From the NCBI GenBank assembly GCA_030062745.1, contig CP099847.1:4076304-4140303 (forward strand): a DNA stretch of 64,000 nt, in the 5' to 3' direction. Position 1 is the first letter of the stretch. Every line of letters starts with the position of its first letter. The notes under the pieces were generated by a model, which made no database searches, had not been told where the DNA came from, and worked only from the letters and a program-made list of their open reading frames with translations. The position numbers were made by a program, and so were the translations under genes. Of the stretch, positions 37,901 through 46,911 are shown one piece after another. The stretch comes from Capitulum mitella (Eukaryota; Arthropoda; Thecostraca; Pollicipedomorpha; Pollicipedidae).

Positions 37901-40900
37901 ATCGGACCCCAGTCTACAGGTAGTCCACAGTCCGTTGTACTGTCATGATGTCGATAGCGTCACACGGCACTGCTGCTTCGTAATAAATATTCGCTATACA
38001 GCAAATAGTATATGGCCATATATAGCATTATATGTAGCATCGCCATGGACTGTTGCGGAGCCAGATTAGGCTGGATGTGAAAGGCGCCGGCGGAGGACCG
38101 CGTGCGGCGCCGTGACGACAGTTCTGAGAGCTGCAGCAGCTCTCAGAACTGTCAGGTTCGCCGGCCGGCGGCTGCCGGTGAAGTGCAGCCACGTATGAGT
38201 CAGCGCGGTGACAAAAACTCCACTGCCGTCCCCCGGCGCCACGCCGCCATCGATCGACGCAGGGTCGCTCCCCTCCCCGCCCGGTCGGCGCCGCGGCGGC
38301 CGCCACCGACCGACGCCGACGCTCCTAGCCCCAGAGAGTCCGACTGGAGGCTGGGCAAGGCTGATGACCGCGCAGAGGCGGCAGCGGCGGTACAGCGGTA
38401 CAGAGGTACAGCGGTACGGCGATACGGTGACGCCGTGTTCCAACGCACCAAACTCGTTCTGCACCAGCGTATCATTACACAGTTGTCCAGCGGTACCACT
38501 GGTGAGGCGCAGAGGCGCCGTTTCGTTCAGTTTAGCACAGTCATACCGAAATACTGACGTGCTCTAGCAATATCACAGCCACGACTTTACAAGAGCGTGG
38601 CCGAGAGGCTGAAAAATATATTGCAACACGCAAAACACTTGCCCACTCAACCTCAAATGACGTTGGAATGACAAAACTGAATGGTACTAAACGGAGATTA
38701 ATTGACTACTATGTCTTTGGTTGGACTGGTGCTTCAGAGTACAGCAGCAACAGTACAAAGGCGTAGTCGCGAAAAGGTTCGACGACACAACAGCAAGGAC
38801 GTCGATCGAAAGACGGCGCAACAGCGAGAACCAACAAAGAGCCGAGAAGAGGATGGACTGACAAAGAGCCGAGTCAAGGGAAGATTGGCACGTCCTCCTG
38901 TGAAGGAGGCGCAGTAACACGGTGCACGTTCAGCAGAGGATGGGCGAGTGCGTGCTGCAGTAGAAGGGAAAGGACTCTTTAACGAGGTAGTAAAGCCACG
39001 AACGGAGTTGGACACACGGTGCCGGGCCCCACTGCAGGACGGACCGACACAGAGGCCGGTGGAGGACTTGTGAACAAAGAACCCTGTCCAGGAAGCACGT
39101 ACACAGACGAGCTAAGGCTGGAAAAAAATACCTAATCCGTCCCCGACTGGGGGTTGATCCCCGGGGTTTTCCAAGATTGTGAGAGAACGAACGAATGCAG
39201 CGTCACGAAACTTCGTGTAACTTTTGTAACGAAACTTTTGCTTGATTATTTTTACACCCTGTGTCAAAACTTTTACCTCAGGTCCAAGTCAGTTGTCTGG
39301 CCCTGGTCAGGTCAAGTGAACCTATGTCCAAAAAGTTTAGCGCCCAGTAAACTTTTATCATGTTGTATCATGACAAATATACTATGTTTGTTAGGAAAAC
39401 ATGATATCACAATAATGCCTTCAGGGATAAGAGACCTGATAAAAACAATAAGCTTGTTATCTCAGATTTTTGGGACTTTCCGGGTCATTGACCTAAGGCC
39501 AAGCCCATTCTTAAGACATGTCGTCGTTTTTTCGAGAACTGACGGCATTTTTCAAAACATTTTTAGTGTTGGTTAATGCAGATATCTAGAAGCCGTCAAT
39601 GGGCAAGGCATCAATGACCTCCAGCCATTCACCTGAGGTCATGTCATGAATAACTATTATAAGCCAAAGTTCATCGCCGTCAAAATCAGCGATGAATTAC
39701 TCAGGGCGGGCAGAAAACTGCAGAATTGGCTCGCACACTTGCAAGGAATATCAGGAAGTTAAAAAGTTTCAAAGAATTGCGTATTTTGGCAAATAAACAG
39801 ACTCTCGTGAATAAAGCTTCGCCTATTGTGTAAACTGATAACTACTGAATTTTCCCCAAATTTAAGCATGAAAAACCATCACAAGAACCACTAGGACCAA
39901 TAAATATTCATGGAAAAGCTCTGCAAAAATAAAAGAAACGCTAAAATTGGTTCCCGTTAATGTCATGCCGCGCTCGGCTAAGGCGCCCGCCGGCAGTCGG
40001 CGCGAAAATAACCGTATCTTTAACTCACCGTTTCGGCGTATATATTAGACAGATCGGAGAAATTGGACGTTTATCGGCACTTATGGGTTTTAATCTTTTC
40101 ACTGGTGCCTTTACCTAGACATTATTGATCACAGACCTTGAGATCCAGGTCGCTTCTCGGTCTGATACAGTCGGCTGTGAGAAGACATATGTAGGGCGTC
40201 AATAGCTTACATATTATCCCAAACTAAAAATGAGACCAGATTGGAGCTCTACTTGTCACGAGCTTTCCAGCGGTGTGCTTATTTTTATCGTGCGACCAAC
40301 CGTTCGTGAGTTAGAGGGGGCGCGGCCAACACAGCAGTCGGACGTGATCGGCGCCGACTGCCAGTCGGGCGCGGGTTAACCAGAGCCCAACAAGGGACGG
40401 ATGGGCTACGTTGACAGAAGGGAACTACAAAGGAACGACCGGAAGAGAGGCGAACACGCGCGCACGGAGGAACAAAAACGGAAGAAGATGGAGAGGAATA
40501 CAGCTGAGTACCAAGCAGGGATGTACACGAATCCTAGTATGGGAACTAACAAAGTAGAGCACGGAGGACCGACTCTGTGCGCAATCAGTGACTGGGAGGC
40601 CTGAAATGAACCTCTTAGGCCTGCCTATTGCGTCTAAGGCACAACTGTCCTCCAGGGGCCCATGTGGCCGCGGCAGCCGGCGCCGCGTAAATAATGTAGC
40701 GCCAGTGCCGGCGCTCTGGCCGGGGGAGGGGGCGGGGGAGGGGAGGGTACCACGGCCACTACCTGAGCAAGGGTCCCACGGCCCCTGCCGCAGGGGGAGG
40801 GGTCGGCAGGTGTGCGACGACGCCGGCGGCCACGCGCCTAACCTATCATTAGACCGGTGTTGCGGCAGCCAATTAAGCCGTACTACAGAATAGGCGTACC

Positions 40901-43900
40901 AAAAAGCTGTAATTTAGCACGCATGGGAGAATAGAGGATGAGGGCTGAAGTGGAAAGGCGAAAGCCTGTTGCTCCAAAATGCCGGAGGAAAGCCGAAATC
41001 GGAAGTAATGGTAGGGGTGGAGTAAGGCATGTTCAATCATTTGTTTTGTCCCCGACGAAATATTCCGTGAGGGGGACACGGGCGTGAATTCGCAGTTTGT
41101 TGTTTGTGGCATTGAGCAGTTCGGACTAACAGAGTGGGTGCGATTTGGAAAGATAACTGAGGTCGTCACACAGACCCACCCATCCTAATTAGTCCTTATG
41201 CATATCTTTAGTTCTGGGAGGACGTTACAGTGAATTTAATATGTAGTCAACGAAGTTTCATAAACCTTCTAACGAAAAGCCGGACTCCGTTACCGCGTTT
41301 TAGATTAGCTCCGCTGCCGGCCGGGCGTCTCCGTCGTGTCGTTACTGCGAGAGTCTCCCGCGACTAACGCAGAGCCGGCCTCGGTGCATCCATTACCGAA
41401 CCGCTTACCATTCGCTGTAAGCCGGACCATCAGCCGGACCGTCAGGGGGACAGCCAGCCTGACCATCAGCCGGGCCATCAGTCAGACCATCGGCCACTAT
41501 CCGCCGCCATCAGCCGGACCGCCAGCCGGACCACCATTCGGACCATCAGCCGGACCATCAGGTGCCATCAGTTACATGTCCAGCCGGCGTCGCACATGCC
41601 ATCCGTGAGTGCAGGAAGTCGCTGACCAGGCAACAGCGGTATGAGCAGCCGCCATGTGTCGTCAGTAGCCGGCGTATTTCGCTCTGCCCGGTGATGACGA
41701 CTGCCGCCAGTTCGGTGCCGGCAGTCGTGCCTCACGGGTGCCGTGGCAGCTGCGCGCCGCTCTGCCGCCGGGCCTGGCTGTTTTCAGGTCTGAATGAGAC
41801 GGCGGACGGCTCCTGTTTCGGTGGCGCGCCGCCGGCGCCGCGGGCCGACAGTTTATTGTCGGACGCCGGGCCGGGCCGGCCAGCTGCGCCGGACGGCGAG
41901 CCACTTCAGCAGCGGGCAGCTGCGCCGAGTCTACGAGGAGCCCGTCACCTCGGCTGACGGCCGGCTGGGCACGGCCTGAGGACCGACCGCCGGGCGAGTG
42001 AGCGCGATCTGAGGAACAGACACCCCGGCCTGCGGGTGGCCGACAAAGATCCAACAGAGCACCCTGACAGTTTGGCTGACGACCGGTTTACAGTTGATAC
42101 ACAGACCGAAAACGGACTTTATAATCAAGAACCGTTCGCAATATAGGTGATGTCTCCGTTGGTATTGGGGCTCAAGGGCACATCTAGGTCGAGGCTAGTT
42201 AGCCTCCGTTTGAACAGAGCTGTGGTATTGGGATTGTAGGGCACATCTAGGTCTAAGCTAGTTAGCCTCCGCTTGAACAGAGCTGTGGTACTGGGACTGT
42301 GGGGCTCATTTAGGTCTAGGCTAGTTAGCCTCCGTTTCAACAGAGCTGGTGCGTTCGGCGTTCAAAGCCGGACCGTCGAAATATTCCTAACTCACAAAAT
42401 GCTGTTGTGTTGCGATGTGCAATTTAGAACGAAGCATGATTACACCGTTTCGATACGGATGTACACCCGCTCAGTTTTCAGCGGCATTCTGCATTAACGC
42501 GTTAGTTCAGATATTTTCCTGGAGAGTTCAAAACAATTTTCACATTTGCCTCATGCTTCCACGCAAGGTTGCACTTCCGTACCAGATCGCGTTTCCTGCC
42601 GCGTGATTTTCCGACATCAGCTCGGCATTTTACATCGGGGCCTAACTTCCAATACGGTCCCATTTCCACGCAGGAGCGCAGCCAGGATTTTCTTAAGAAG
42701 AGGGGGGGGGAGAGCTCAGTGTGCACGGAAATCATGCGAAAACCGCCTGCTGGGAAGACGACGTGCAACGATTTTCGCGAAAAATGTGGGTCTTAGGGGT
42801 GAGAGACCCAGGCCCTCCTTTGGCTGCGACGATGTTTCCACGGTACGACGAGTGACAAGACAGAGTGCATCAGACTACTATTGATCAGTGGACAGTTCTG
42901 GAGATGCTCACATTTGTGATGGACTTGAGAAGACGTCTGCGACAAACGTGCTCTGTCGACCAACAGTCTATTTTCACCAGAACCAGCTGTGGCAAGCCAG
43001 CTGCCTCAGAATCAACGTATTCGTTGAATCACCTGGACTGTTCGACCACCGTCTGACCGCTCCATCTCGACAGACGTAGCGTCACGGGAAACGTGATACA
43101 CTGCCGGTGCCCAACAGGAGCCTGGCCTCGTCGAACGAACAAAGAACTGGCTTTGGAAAACGGAGCGGCCTACGGTGTTTCTGTACGTGCCATGCTACGG
43201 GAACGGAATGTTATGCCTGATCTGCAGTTCGGCCGAAATCAGGAGCTTATAGGGCGGGGTAATTCGCTTCTAACGACAGATGGAAAACACCGGGGCGAGG
43301 ATGTGCTCCTCAATCCGCCTTGACAGCTTAGAGGGACAGCCCGGGGCACACCAGTCCCGCCTTCCCCAGCTTTGTCCAATGTGGCGGACCTCCTCGGGCG
43401 AGAGCGCGGGGGTTATGCCGTTCCTGTGCGTGACCAGGGAACATTTCCGCGGCGGCAGCAAGGCGCCATACTTTTGCGACGCACTTTGGGGAGCCGACAC
43501 CGGACGCTTCCATCCAGTGTCCCCCACGATAGCTCGAGGCACTCGGACGTAATCGATGGTCGGCGGGGCTGGCCGATTATACCTGACGTCATCACTGTCG
43601 GCGCTGACGAACGCGCCCGTCCCACCAAACGCATCCCCAGGGAGTCGATCCACATTTAATTACGGCGCGGCCCGGCCGGACTCGACCGGTCCTCTGTGCG
43701 GCGTCCCCTCGTCCACCGAAGGGCGGCCGGACGTCGCGGGGGCAGCAGGGGGACTGACACAATCACCCCAATCGCGTCCGATTGGCGATGAGCACCATCA
43801 TGGCGGACAGTGGGAGAGGGGGTGGCGGCGCTTCCGCCTGATGCCAGTCCACTGCGAGCGACGGACACGACGGACCAGTGGACGGACAACGGTGCCGAAC

Positions 43901-46088
43901 CACCGAGACGGACCAGTGGACGGACAACGGTGCCGAACCGCCGAGACGGACCAGTGGGTCGGACAGCTGAGGAGGACCAGTGGGAGGTGAGGGGATGGGC
44001 GCCCAGACCCTGCTCGGCCGCTGAGATGGCCCTCCGAGAGGAACAACTGAGACAGAGTTCCGACAGTCACGGCGAAACACTGATGGACCACCCTCGGCAC
44101 GAGCAGTCCAAAGGCGCGTGGACCACCGGAAAACCCAACGAAACCATGGGCTGAACGTGGTCGAGCCACTCATACTCAATGGTAGACCGTAACAGAAAAG
44201 GACCTGGCTGTGAACGTGCGCTGCCTTGGACCTCCGGCCCCCGCTTTGACCTCGGTCAGGCCGACAAAAATATCGATGTTGAGAAATAACCCACACAGAG
44301 AGCTCGACTGCCGGCAGCTGTCGACAGCACCGCACGGGTAACGCACGAAGGCGTGCGGCGGGTGACCTCGACCTGGTGGTGTGTGGCGGAACAAGCCGAC
44401 GTCAGCTCCCTGTTCAGCAGCAGACCGGAGTGACGCCATCTCCTCTGTTAAGCAGCGAACCAAACTGACGCTGCCTCGCTGTTCCGCGGCAGACCTGAGT
44501 ACCGTCACCGGCAGGCCGGAGTGACGTCAGGCCGGAAGCGGCCGCGGGCCGAGTGTTTCGGCGCGGCGCTCCGTCCGGCGCCCGAGGCCTATAAATACCG
44601 GGCCGGGCCGGGCCGAGCCGGGCCGAAGGCAGGGCCCGGCCCGGCCCGGCCCGGCTCCCGCCGCCGTCCGCCGCCGGCTCCGACAGTGTTCGGCGTCGGT
44701 CCGCGGCAGGCGAGTGACCGGCCGTCTGGCCGTGCAGCGGCGTCGCCCGTCCGAGTCGCCGGCGTGATGGACCCGTCGGACGGTCCGCAGCGCGGCCGCG
44801 GTGACCTCCGGGCCGCACGTGTGTCCGCCTGGCACTGAGCCCTGCCGCTGCCGGCGTCTGGGCCGCGGTTGGAGAGGAGACGCCGACTCACAGTCGGCGG
44901 TATTTCCTCTAAGGCGGACGGCCGGCGCGCCGCGGCGTGACAAGAACTTCGAAATGTTTTGAAGTCATCGAACCGACAGGTTATAGATCCGCGTGATACC
45001 GCACGTCACTGTTGGAAACGAGCGACAGCAAAGCAGCTGACAGCGAACAGCGGCCAGTGTGGGGTGTATGAACCAGGCCCACCCCTGAAAGACAAAGCAC
45101 GGCTCCTGAACGAAACCACAACGAACCCCATCCCTCCCTCACCAGGCAGAGCAAGGCGCCTGGACCTCACGCATCCTACATGGTCAGGGAAAGGCCTCTG
45201 AATCACATGGGGCAGGACGTCTGGACGAGGCCCACCCTGCACGGCCGGGGCAGGCCGTCTGAACCAGACCCATCATCCAGTTAGAGCGGGGCGTCTGAGC
45301 CGGGCTCGGCTCCGGTAATCGATAGCACCGTCTACCTTGTGCGTCTTGGCGATGGCGGCCAGCGAGTGCAGCTGGTGCGAGCGGTGCCGGTCGGCCTGCA
45401 CGCAGCCGTTGCAGGCGGCCAGCTTGCAGTCGAGACAGTAGTTGACCAGCGGCTGGCCCGGGTGGTCGGCGCAGCTGCTGGCCTGCTGGTGGGCGGCCAG
45501 CGAGGCCGGGCCGCGGCCGGCGCGCGCCGCCACCAGGCTGTGCTGGGCCAACGGGCCGCGGCTCGGGTGGCATCGCTCGCGACACGGCTCGCAGTAGAGC
45601 ACCTCGCACTGTTCGCAGAGCACGGCCGCGTCGCGCGGCGCCGCCTCGCACAGCTGGCACTTGAGCTGCACGTCCTTCGCCTCCACGTAGCGGTCCACCA
45701 CCTTCTGCAGCGTGCGGTAGCGCGGCAGGTTGTAGGCGCCATTCTCGTCGAAGTAGACGTATTTGCCGCACTGTCGGCACTGCAGCGCGAGCGGCGCCGG
45801 CTCCGGCGAGGCCAGGTACGAGTGGGGCCGACTGCCGCCGCCGCCGCCGCCGCCGCCGCCGCTGCACACCACACCGCTGTCCGTCTCGCTGGCCACGGAC
45901 AGTTTGTCCACGTCCGAGCCGGAGGTGTCCGACTCGTCCGGGTCGGGCCGCGCCGCCGACGCCGCCGCCGCCGACGGCGCGCCCTGCCGCTGCAGCGCGC
46001 AGTTGAGGCACAGCGCGTGGCCGCACGGCAGCAGCACGGGGTTGCTGTAGAACTGGTGGCAGGCGGGGCAGCGCAGCTCGTCCTCCAT
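15905..46088 (-). CDS. Trim9: Gene A: TRIM9-type E3 ubiquitin ligase, complete, 10 coding exons
   Basis: Joining the ten exons listed separately gives 2025 nt, 674 residues plus stop, with every junction GT-AG and in phase. Order: split RING (C7, C10, C22, H24, C27, C30, then C104 and C107 after an acidic/Gly linker), B-box 1 (C144-H183), B-box 2 (C206-H238), coiled coil (252-361), COS box (362-412), FN3 (about 413-503) and SPRY (504-674). This is the class I TRIM layout of TRIM9/TRIM67, and the length is close to human TRIM9 (710). Known members are brain-enriched, act at microtubules and membranes, and shape axon guidance and branching with the netrin receptor DCC/Frazzled. The start ATG at 46088 follows GCCGCC and is followed by G, an excellent context. 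Intron 1 is 14.8 kb and intron 8 carries a LINE. A second copy, gene B, lies upstream. Confidence 0.93.
16081..16290. repeat. Degenerate tandem repeat in gene A intron 9
   Basis: GACAGACAGTCAGAGACA- and CCGTCAC-type phrases recur about four times at a spacing of 40-60 bp, 60 bp upstream of the exon 10 acceptor. Too diverged to say whether it derived from the splice site. Confidence 0.6.
16574..16746 (-). CDS. Trim9: Gene A exon 9: SPRY domain, second part
   Basis: 173 nt: completes codon 579 and codes for 580-636. Acceptor TTTTCAG|GCAAG, donor CAG|GTGAGC. It reads KGWSMYVDGKRSWLMH, then GDTVGVLLNL and LTFYINGVIQ, close to the family. Same length as in gene B. Confidence 0.93.
16871..17101. 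repeat. A/C-only low-complexity tract inside the LINE
   Basis: About 230 bases made only of A and C runs, including more than 25 A in a row, about 19 C, and a final run of more than 40 A. It sits where endonuclease coding sequence would be expected. An expansion or an assembly/sequencing artefact are both possible. Confidence 0.9.
17467..19646 (+). pseudogene. Broken LINE polyprotein: RT remnant, RNase H, zinc knuckle
   Basis: A first frame (17467-17913) has the region before RT. The RT begins near 17850 in shifted frames (a VGPDDIHYQFF-like stretch, then IPLPKP near 18000) and the palm with its FADD-type motif is missing near 18060. From 18065 a single frame runs to 19646: thumb (FKFLGIHLDEKLTF), RNase H with YTDGSK, the downstream acidic residues, and WIPGHANIKGNERADQIAK, then CHTCNTTLNVNHLLLEC as zinc knuckle. 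Internal deletion plus frameshift make it inactive. Confidence 0.88.
20482..20706 (-). CDS. Trim9: Gene A exon 8: SPRY domain, first part
   Basis: 225 nt: completes codon 504, codes for 505-578 and leaves one base. Acceptor GCTGCAG|TGGCG, donor CTCG|GTAAGA. It has GFSRGRHYWEF and DADPAFGMAR, hallmark TRIM9 SPRY motifs. Forty of 76 residues are identical to gene B by my count. Confidence 0.93.
20691..21330 (-). repeat. 48-bp exon-edge array at the gene A exon 8 acceptor, about 13 units
   Basis: The plus-strand phrase AACGTGAACC recurs at 20691 (true exon), 20739, 20787, 20849, 20897, 20960, 21008, 21056, 21104, 21151, 21199, 21247 and 21296. The spacing is 47-49 bp, with two units of about 62. 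On the minus strand most units read GCAG|TGGCGTGGTTCACGTT, the real acceptor and exon 8 start. Several then run into GGTGAGGTA, a good donor. Confidence 0.93.
22307..22314. promoter_or_regulatory. Perfect palindromic CRE (TGACGTCA)
   Basis: A full CREB/ATF site next to a second TACGTCAC half-type site at 22292, in a GC-rich part of gene A intron 7. No core promoter is evident. Confidence 0.25.
22822..22935. repeat. CT microsatellite
   Basis: Imperfect TCTCTC run of more than 100 bases in gene A intron 7. Confidence 0.95.
23489..23627 (-). CDS. Trim9: Gene A exon 7: FN3 domain, second half
   Basis: Forty-six codons (458-503) plus one base. Acceptor TCCGCAG|GATGCC, donor G|GTAAGA. Contains ITGLHFNTRYVCRV and YNSTGDG, matching VDGLHFNSTYNARV of human TRIM9. 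Same length (139 nt) and phase as its gene B counterpart. The acceptor side is copied into a 51-bp array. Confidence 0.92.
23614..24072 (-). repeat. 51-bp exon-edge array at the gene A exon 7 acceptor, about 9 units
   Basis: The phrase that reads GATGCCTACTGTGG at the true exon 7 start recurs exactly every 51 bp (at 23614, 23665, 23716, 23767, 23818, 23869, 23920, 23971 and 24022 on the plus strand). Each copy is preceded on the minus strand by a pyrimidine-rich tract ending in AG, so each unit looks like an acceptor plus exon start. The unit length is a multiple of three, which keeps meaningless frames open on both strands. Confidence 0.93.
25354..25625. repeat. 15-16-bp minisatellite just inside gene A intron 6
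   Basis: Units of GGATCAGAGGGCGGC type recur about 17 times, starting about 15 bases beyond the exon 6 donor. Unlike the exon-edge arrays, the unit does not obviously contain the splice site. Confidence 0.85.
25640..25773 (-). CDS. Trim9: Gene A exon 6: FN3 domain, first half
   Basis: Starts with two bases completing codon 413, then 44 codons (414-457), acceptor CCGCAG, donor AAG|GTGGGC. It contains ENNTLLLSWRPRP and GFIVQLDDGTG, the B and C strand pattern of TRIM9 FN3. Two residues shorter than the gene B exon. Confidence 0.92.
28263..28416 (-). CDS. Trim9: Gene A exon 5: COS box
   Basis: Codes for residues 362-412 plus one base. It opens ISQILTHRV after a CTCCAG acceptor and ends EMK before GTGAGT. 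In TRIM9 relatives this COS region binds microtubules. ADLDLSLETD matches TDFDLSLDNS, and the 51-residue length equals the human segment. Confidence 0.92.
28635..28730 (-). CDS. Trim9: Gene A exon 4: coiled coil, last part
   Basis: Thirty-two codons (330-361), acceptor TTTCCAG, donor CAG|GTAAGA, phase 0. It contains TNGLLMFCIEALKERD and ends AFLQ, close to the TRIM9 segment TTGLMEYCLEVIKEND that ends GFLQ. Confidence 0.93.
28843..28905 (+). repeat. tRNA-derived SINE head in gene A intron 3
   Basis: GGCCCGGGGGTAGAGCG is a good pol III A-box region and GTTCGGATCC (28890-28899) a good B box. They are about 40 bases apart as in a tRNA, with the usual arm-like sequence between. Acceptor-stem pairing is poor, so it is more likely the head of a SINE or a tRNA relic than a working tRNA gene. 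Confidence 0.5.
29503..29640 (-). CDS. Trim9: Gene A exon 3: coiled coil, middle part
   Basis: Forty-six codons (284-329), acceptor GCCAG|GAAAAC, donor CAG|GTGAGC, phase 0. It reads FESSIVEQCDQLV, matching FEACLVAQCDALI in the family. Gene B has no intron at the 3' edge of this segment. Confidence 0.92.
30243..30325. repeat. GA-rich low-complexity tract
   Basis: A purine tract of AGAAAGAGAGAGGAAGG type in gene A intron 2. Read on the coding strand it is pyrimidine-rich. Confidence 0.8.
30398..30493 (-). CDS. Trim9: Gene A exon 2: coiled coil, first part
   Basis: Thirty-two codons (252-283), TTCCCAG acceptor, ACG|GTGGGT donor, phase 0 at both ends. The length equals the matching 32-residue segment of human TRIM9. 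The pattern LTERAKSA and YIHQL aligns with LSDRAKEA and FLVQL. Confidence 0.92.
33186..33430. repeat. 85-90-bp GC-rich tandem repeat, three units
   Basis: A phrase like ACCCAGCGCACGTCCAGGC recurs at about 33191, 33276 and 33366 with GGCACCGCCGG between. Intron 1 of gene A. Confidence 0.8.
34220..34640. repeat. About 40-bp tandem repeat (GATATC / CTGACGGA)
   Basis: About ten units in which GTGATATCTATAGAGA alternates with CCCACTGACGGATC. Lengths vary between units. Intron 1 of gene A. Confidence 0.85.
34797..34875 (+). repeat. tRNA-like fragment
   Basis: GCCGTTAGCTCAAATGGTA looks like the 5' end and D arm of a tRNA, but no B box follows at the right distance. Possibly a decayed tRNA or SINE. 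Confidence 0.2.
35557..36215. repeat. 30-bp minisatellite, about 21 units
   Basis: Units of GCGGTCACCGGCGCTGGCGC plus TGTGGGTACC, almost all exactly 30 bp. Since 30 is a multiple of three, frames stay open for hundreds of codons on both strands. The predicted ten-residue repeats have no known relative, and the array lies in gene A intron 1. Confidence 0.93.
36660..36870. repeat. About 30-45-bp tandem repeat (CGTCGCTGTGGATA)
   Basis: GTTTATCGTCGCTGTGGATA and GGTCGGACCGTTTACCG alternate about five times in gene A intron 1. Confidence 0.75.
38117..38153. repeat. Perfect 18-bp inverted repeat with one-base centre
   Basis: GACAGTTCTGAGAGCTGC, one A, then its exact reverse complement. It would make a long hairpin in RNA from either strand or a cruciform in DNA. 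Confidence 0.97.
41420..41560. repeat. About 13-15-bp repeat (ATCAGCCGGACC)
   Basis: ACCATCAGCCGGACC-like units recur about nine times within gene A intron 1. Confidence 0.8.
42162..42347. repeat. 61-63-bp tandem repeat, three units
   Basis: GGCTAGTTAGCCTCCG with AACAGAGCTG recurs at 42197, 42260 and 42321. CTAGTTAG is itself nearly palindromic. Intron 1 of gene A. Confidence 0.9.
43870..43975. repeat. About 37-bp tandem repeat, three units
   Basis: GACGGACCAGTGG with ACAACGGTGCCGAACC recurs three times, the last shortened. Intron 1 of gene A. Confidence 0.85.
44590..44597 (+). promoter_or_regulatory. TATA box (TATAAATA) in a CpG-rich island, plus strand
   Basis: A perfect TATAAATA lies in a very GC-rich stretch within gene A intron 1, pointing away from gene A. 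It is followed at once by an extreme GGGCC-type hairpin (44598-44655). The next ATG in a kept frame (44767) opens only 23 codons. If real it would drive a non-coding or short antisense RNA. Confidence 0.3.
44598..44655. repeat. GGGCC-rich inverted repeat
   Basis: CCGGGCCGGGCCGGGCC on one side and GGCCCGGCCCGGCCCGGCC on the other, around a short AAGGCA centre, could form a very stable hairpin. Confidence 0.85.
45336..46088 (-). CDS. Trim9: Gene A exon 1: RING, B-box 1, B-box 2
   Basis: Codes for residues 1-251 and ends AAG|GTAGAC, phase 0. It holds every zinc ligand expected for the split RING and both B-boxes. Between the RING halves is an acidic Ser-rich linker with DSGVVCS (70-76) and nine glycines from a GGC-type run at 45836-45862. 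CpG-rich throughout, so long meaningless frames are open on both strands. Confidence 0.93.
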
Positions 46089-46900
46089 GGCGGCACGGCC
46101 AACCAGCGGCCGGAGCAGCAGACGACTGAGCCGAGCCGGCCGGCGGCCGACGGCCGGCCGCGCAGGCGCACACCGGCAGACGGCGCAGGCGCCGCCGCCG
46201 CCGGCCCAGCCCCACGCTCAGCACGTATCGACGCCCGGCCGCGCCCCCTCTGGACTCGCCGCTGCCCGGGTATCAGCCAGGGGCGGACACAGATGGACAA
46301 AGACACCAGGACTCCGTGCTCCCCCAATCCATTCGGGGTCGAACATATAAGCGTTCATTTTTCCGATTCAAAATAAACATACCTGACACCAGAGGGCTGA
46401 TATACGACATGAGTTCATACGTTTACATATTCATTGGCTGGATCTTGACACAAATGTACATTTTCGCGGCGTCAAACTAGAGAAACGTGACAGAAGCCAA
46501 AACACGTTTATTGATAGTTTACCCTCCACTGAAGAAGAAACGAGGAGGGAGCCAGAACCTCACTTTTTGGAAATTTAATGAACGCTGATGCATGAACGCT
46601 ATAAGGAAAAAATGTTTTGCCCCCTACCCCACACACACACTGTTTGAATGCCTCATACATCCCTACCATCCCCACCACGGTATTTAACCGGTCCATCCAA
46701 CAGCGCGCCATATGTACACCAGACGTTCAAAATTTCGGTGCGGCGTCTTGCTCAAGAGACACGTGAGCCGCACCACAACGCACCGGATGTTCAAAGGTGC
46801 TCTGGGTATGAGTTAGATCTGTGAAGATCTGTGTCCGTCGAACGCGAACAGACAATGACCGGTAGGAATGAATCTCTTGCGACTGGTTGAAGCAGGAGCG
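46089..46900. other. 5' flank of gene A
   Basis: GC-rich up to about 46260, then ordinary. It must hold the gene A 5' UTR and perhaps its promoter, but no core element is convincing. Nothing else is recognised. Confidence 0.5.
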
Positions 46901-46911
46901 TGCTCCGTCCG

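Larger units (their letters stand above)
30494..45335 (-). other. Gene A intron 1 (14.8 kb)
   Basis: The intron separates the B-box exon from the coiled-coil exons. It alternates AT-rich DNA with GC-rich islands (33.0-33.8, 35.2-35.6, 37.2-37.6, 38.1-38.5, 40.6-40.9, 41.3-42.0, 43.6-45.2 kb) and is full of minisatellites listed separately. I found no additional exon with a recognisable domain. Confidence 0.85.

Noticed and set aside
40401..40604. 67-codon charged frame starting MGYVDRREL
   Set aside because: No recognisable domain, no splice or promoter context, inside gene A intron 1.
46340..46352. TTATATG as a TATA box for gene A on the minus strand
   Set aside because: Weak match, no other core element, and TRIM9-type genes need not use TATA boxes.
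45339..46376. A 345-codon open frame on the plus strand opposite gene A exon 1, and others on the minus strand
   Set aside because: The region is extremely GC-rich, so stops are rare in all frames. Only the minus frame with the RING and B-box ligands makes sense.
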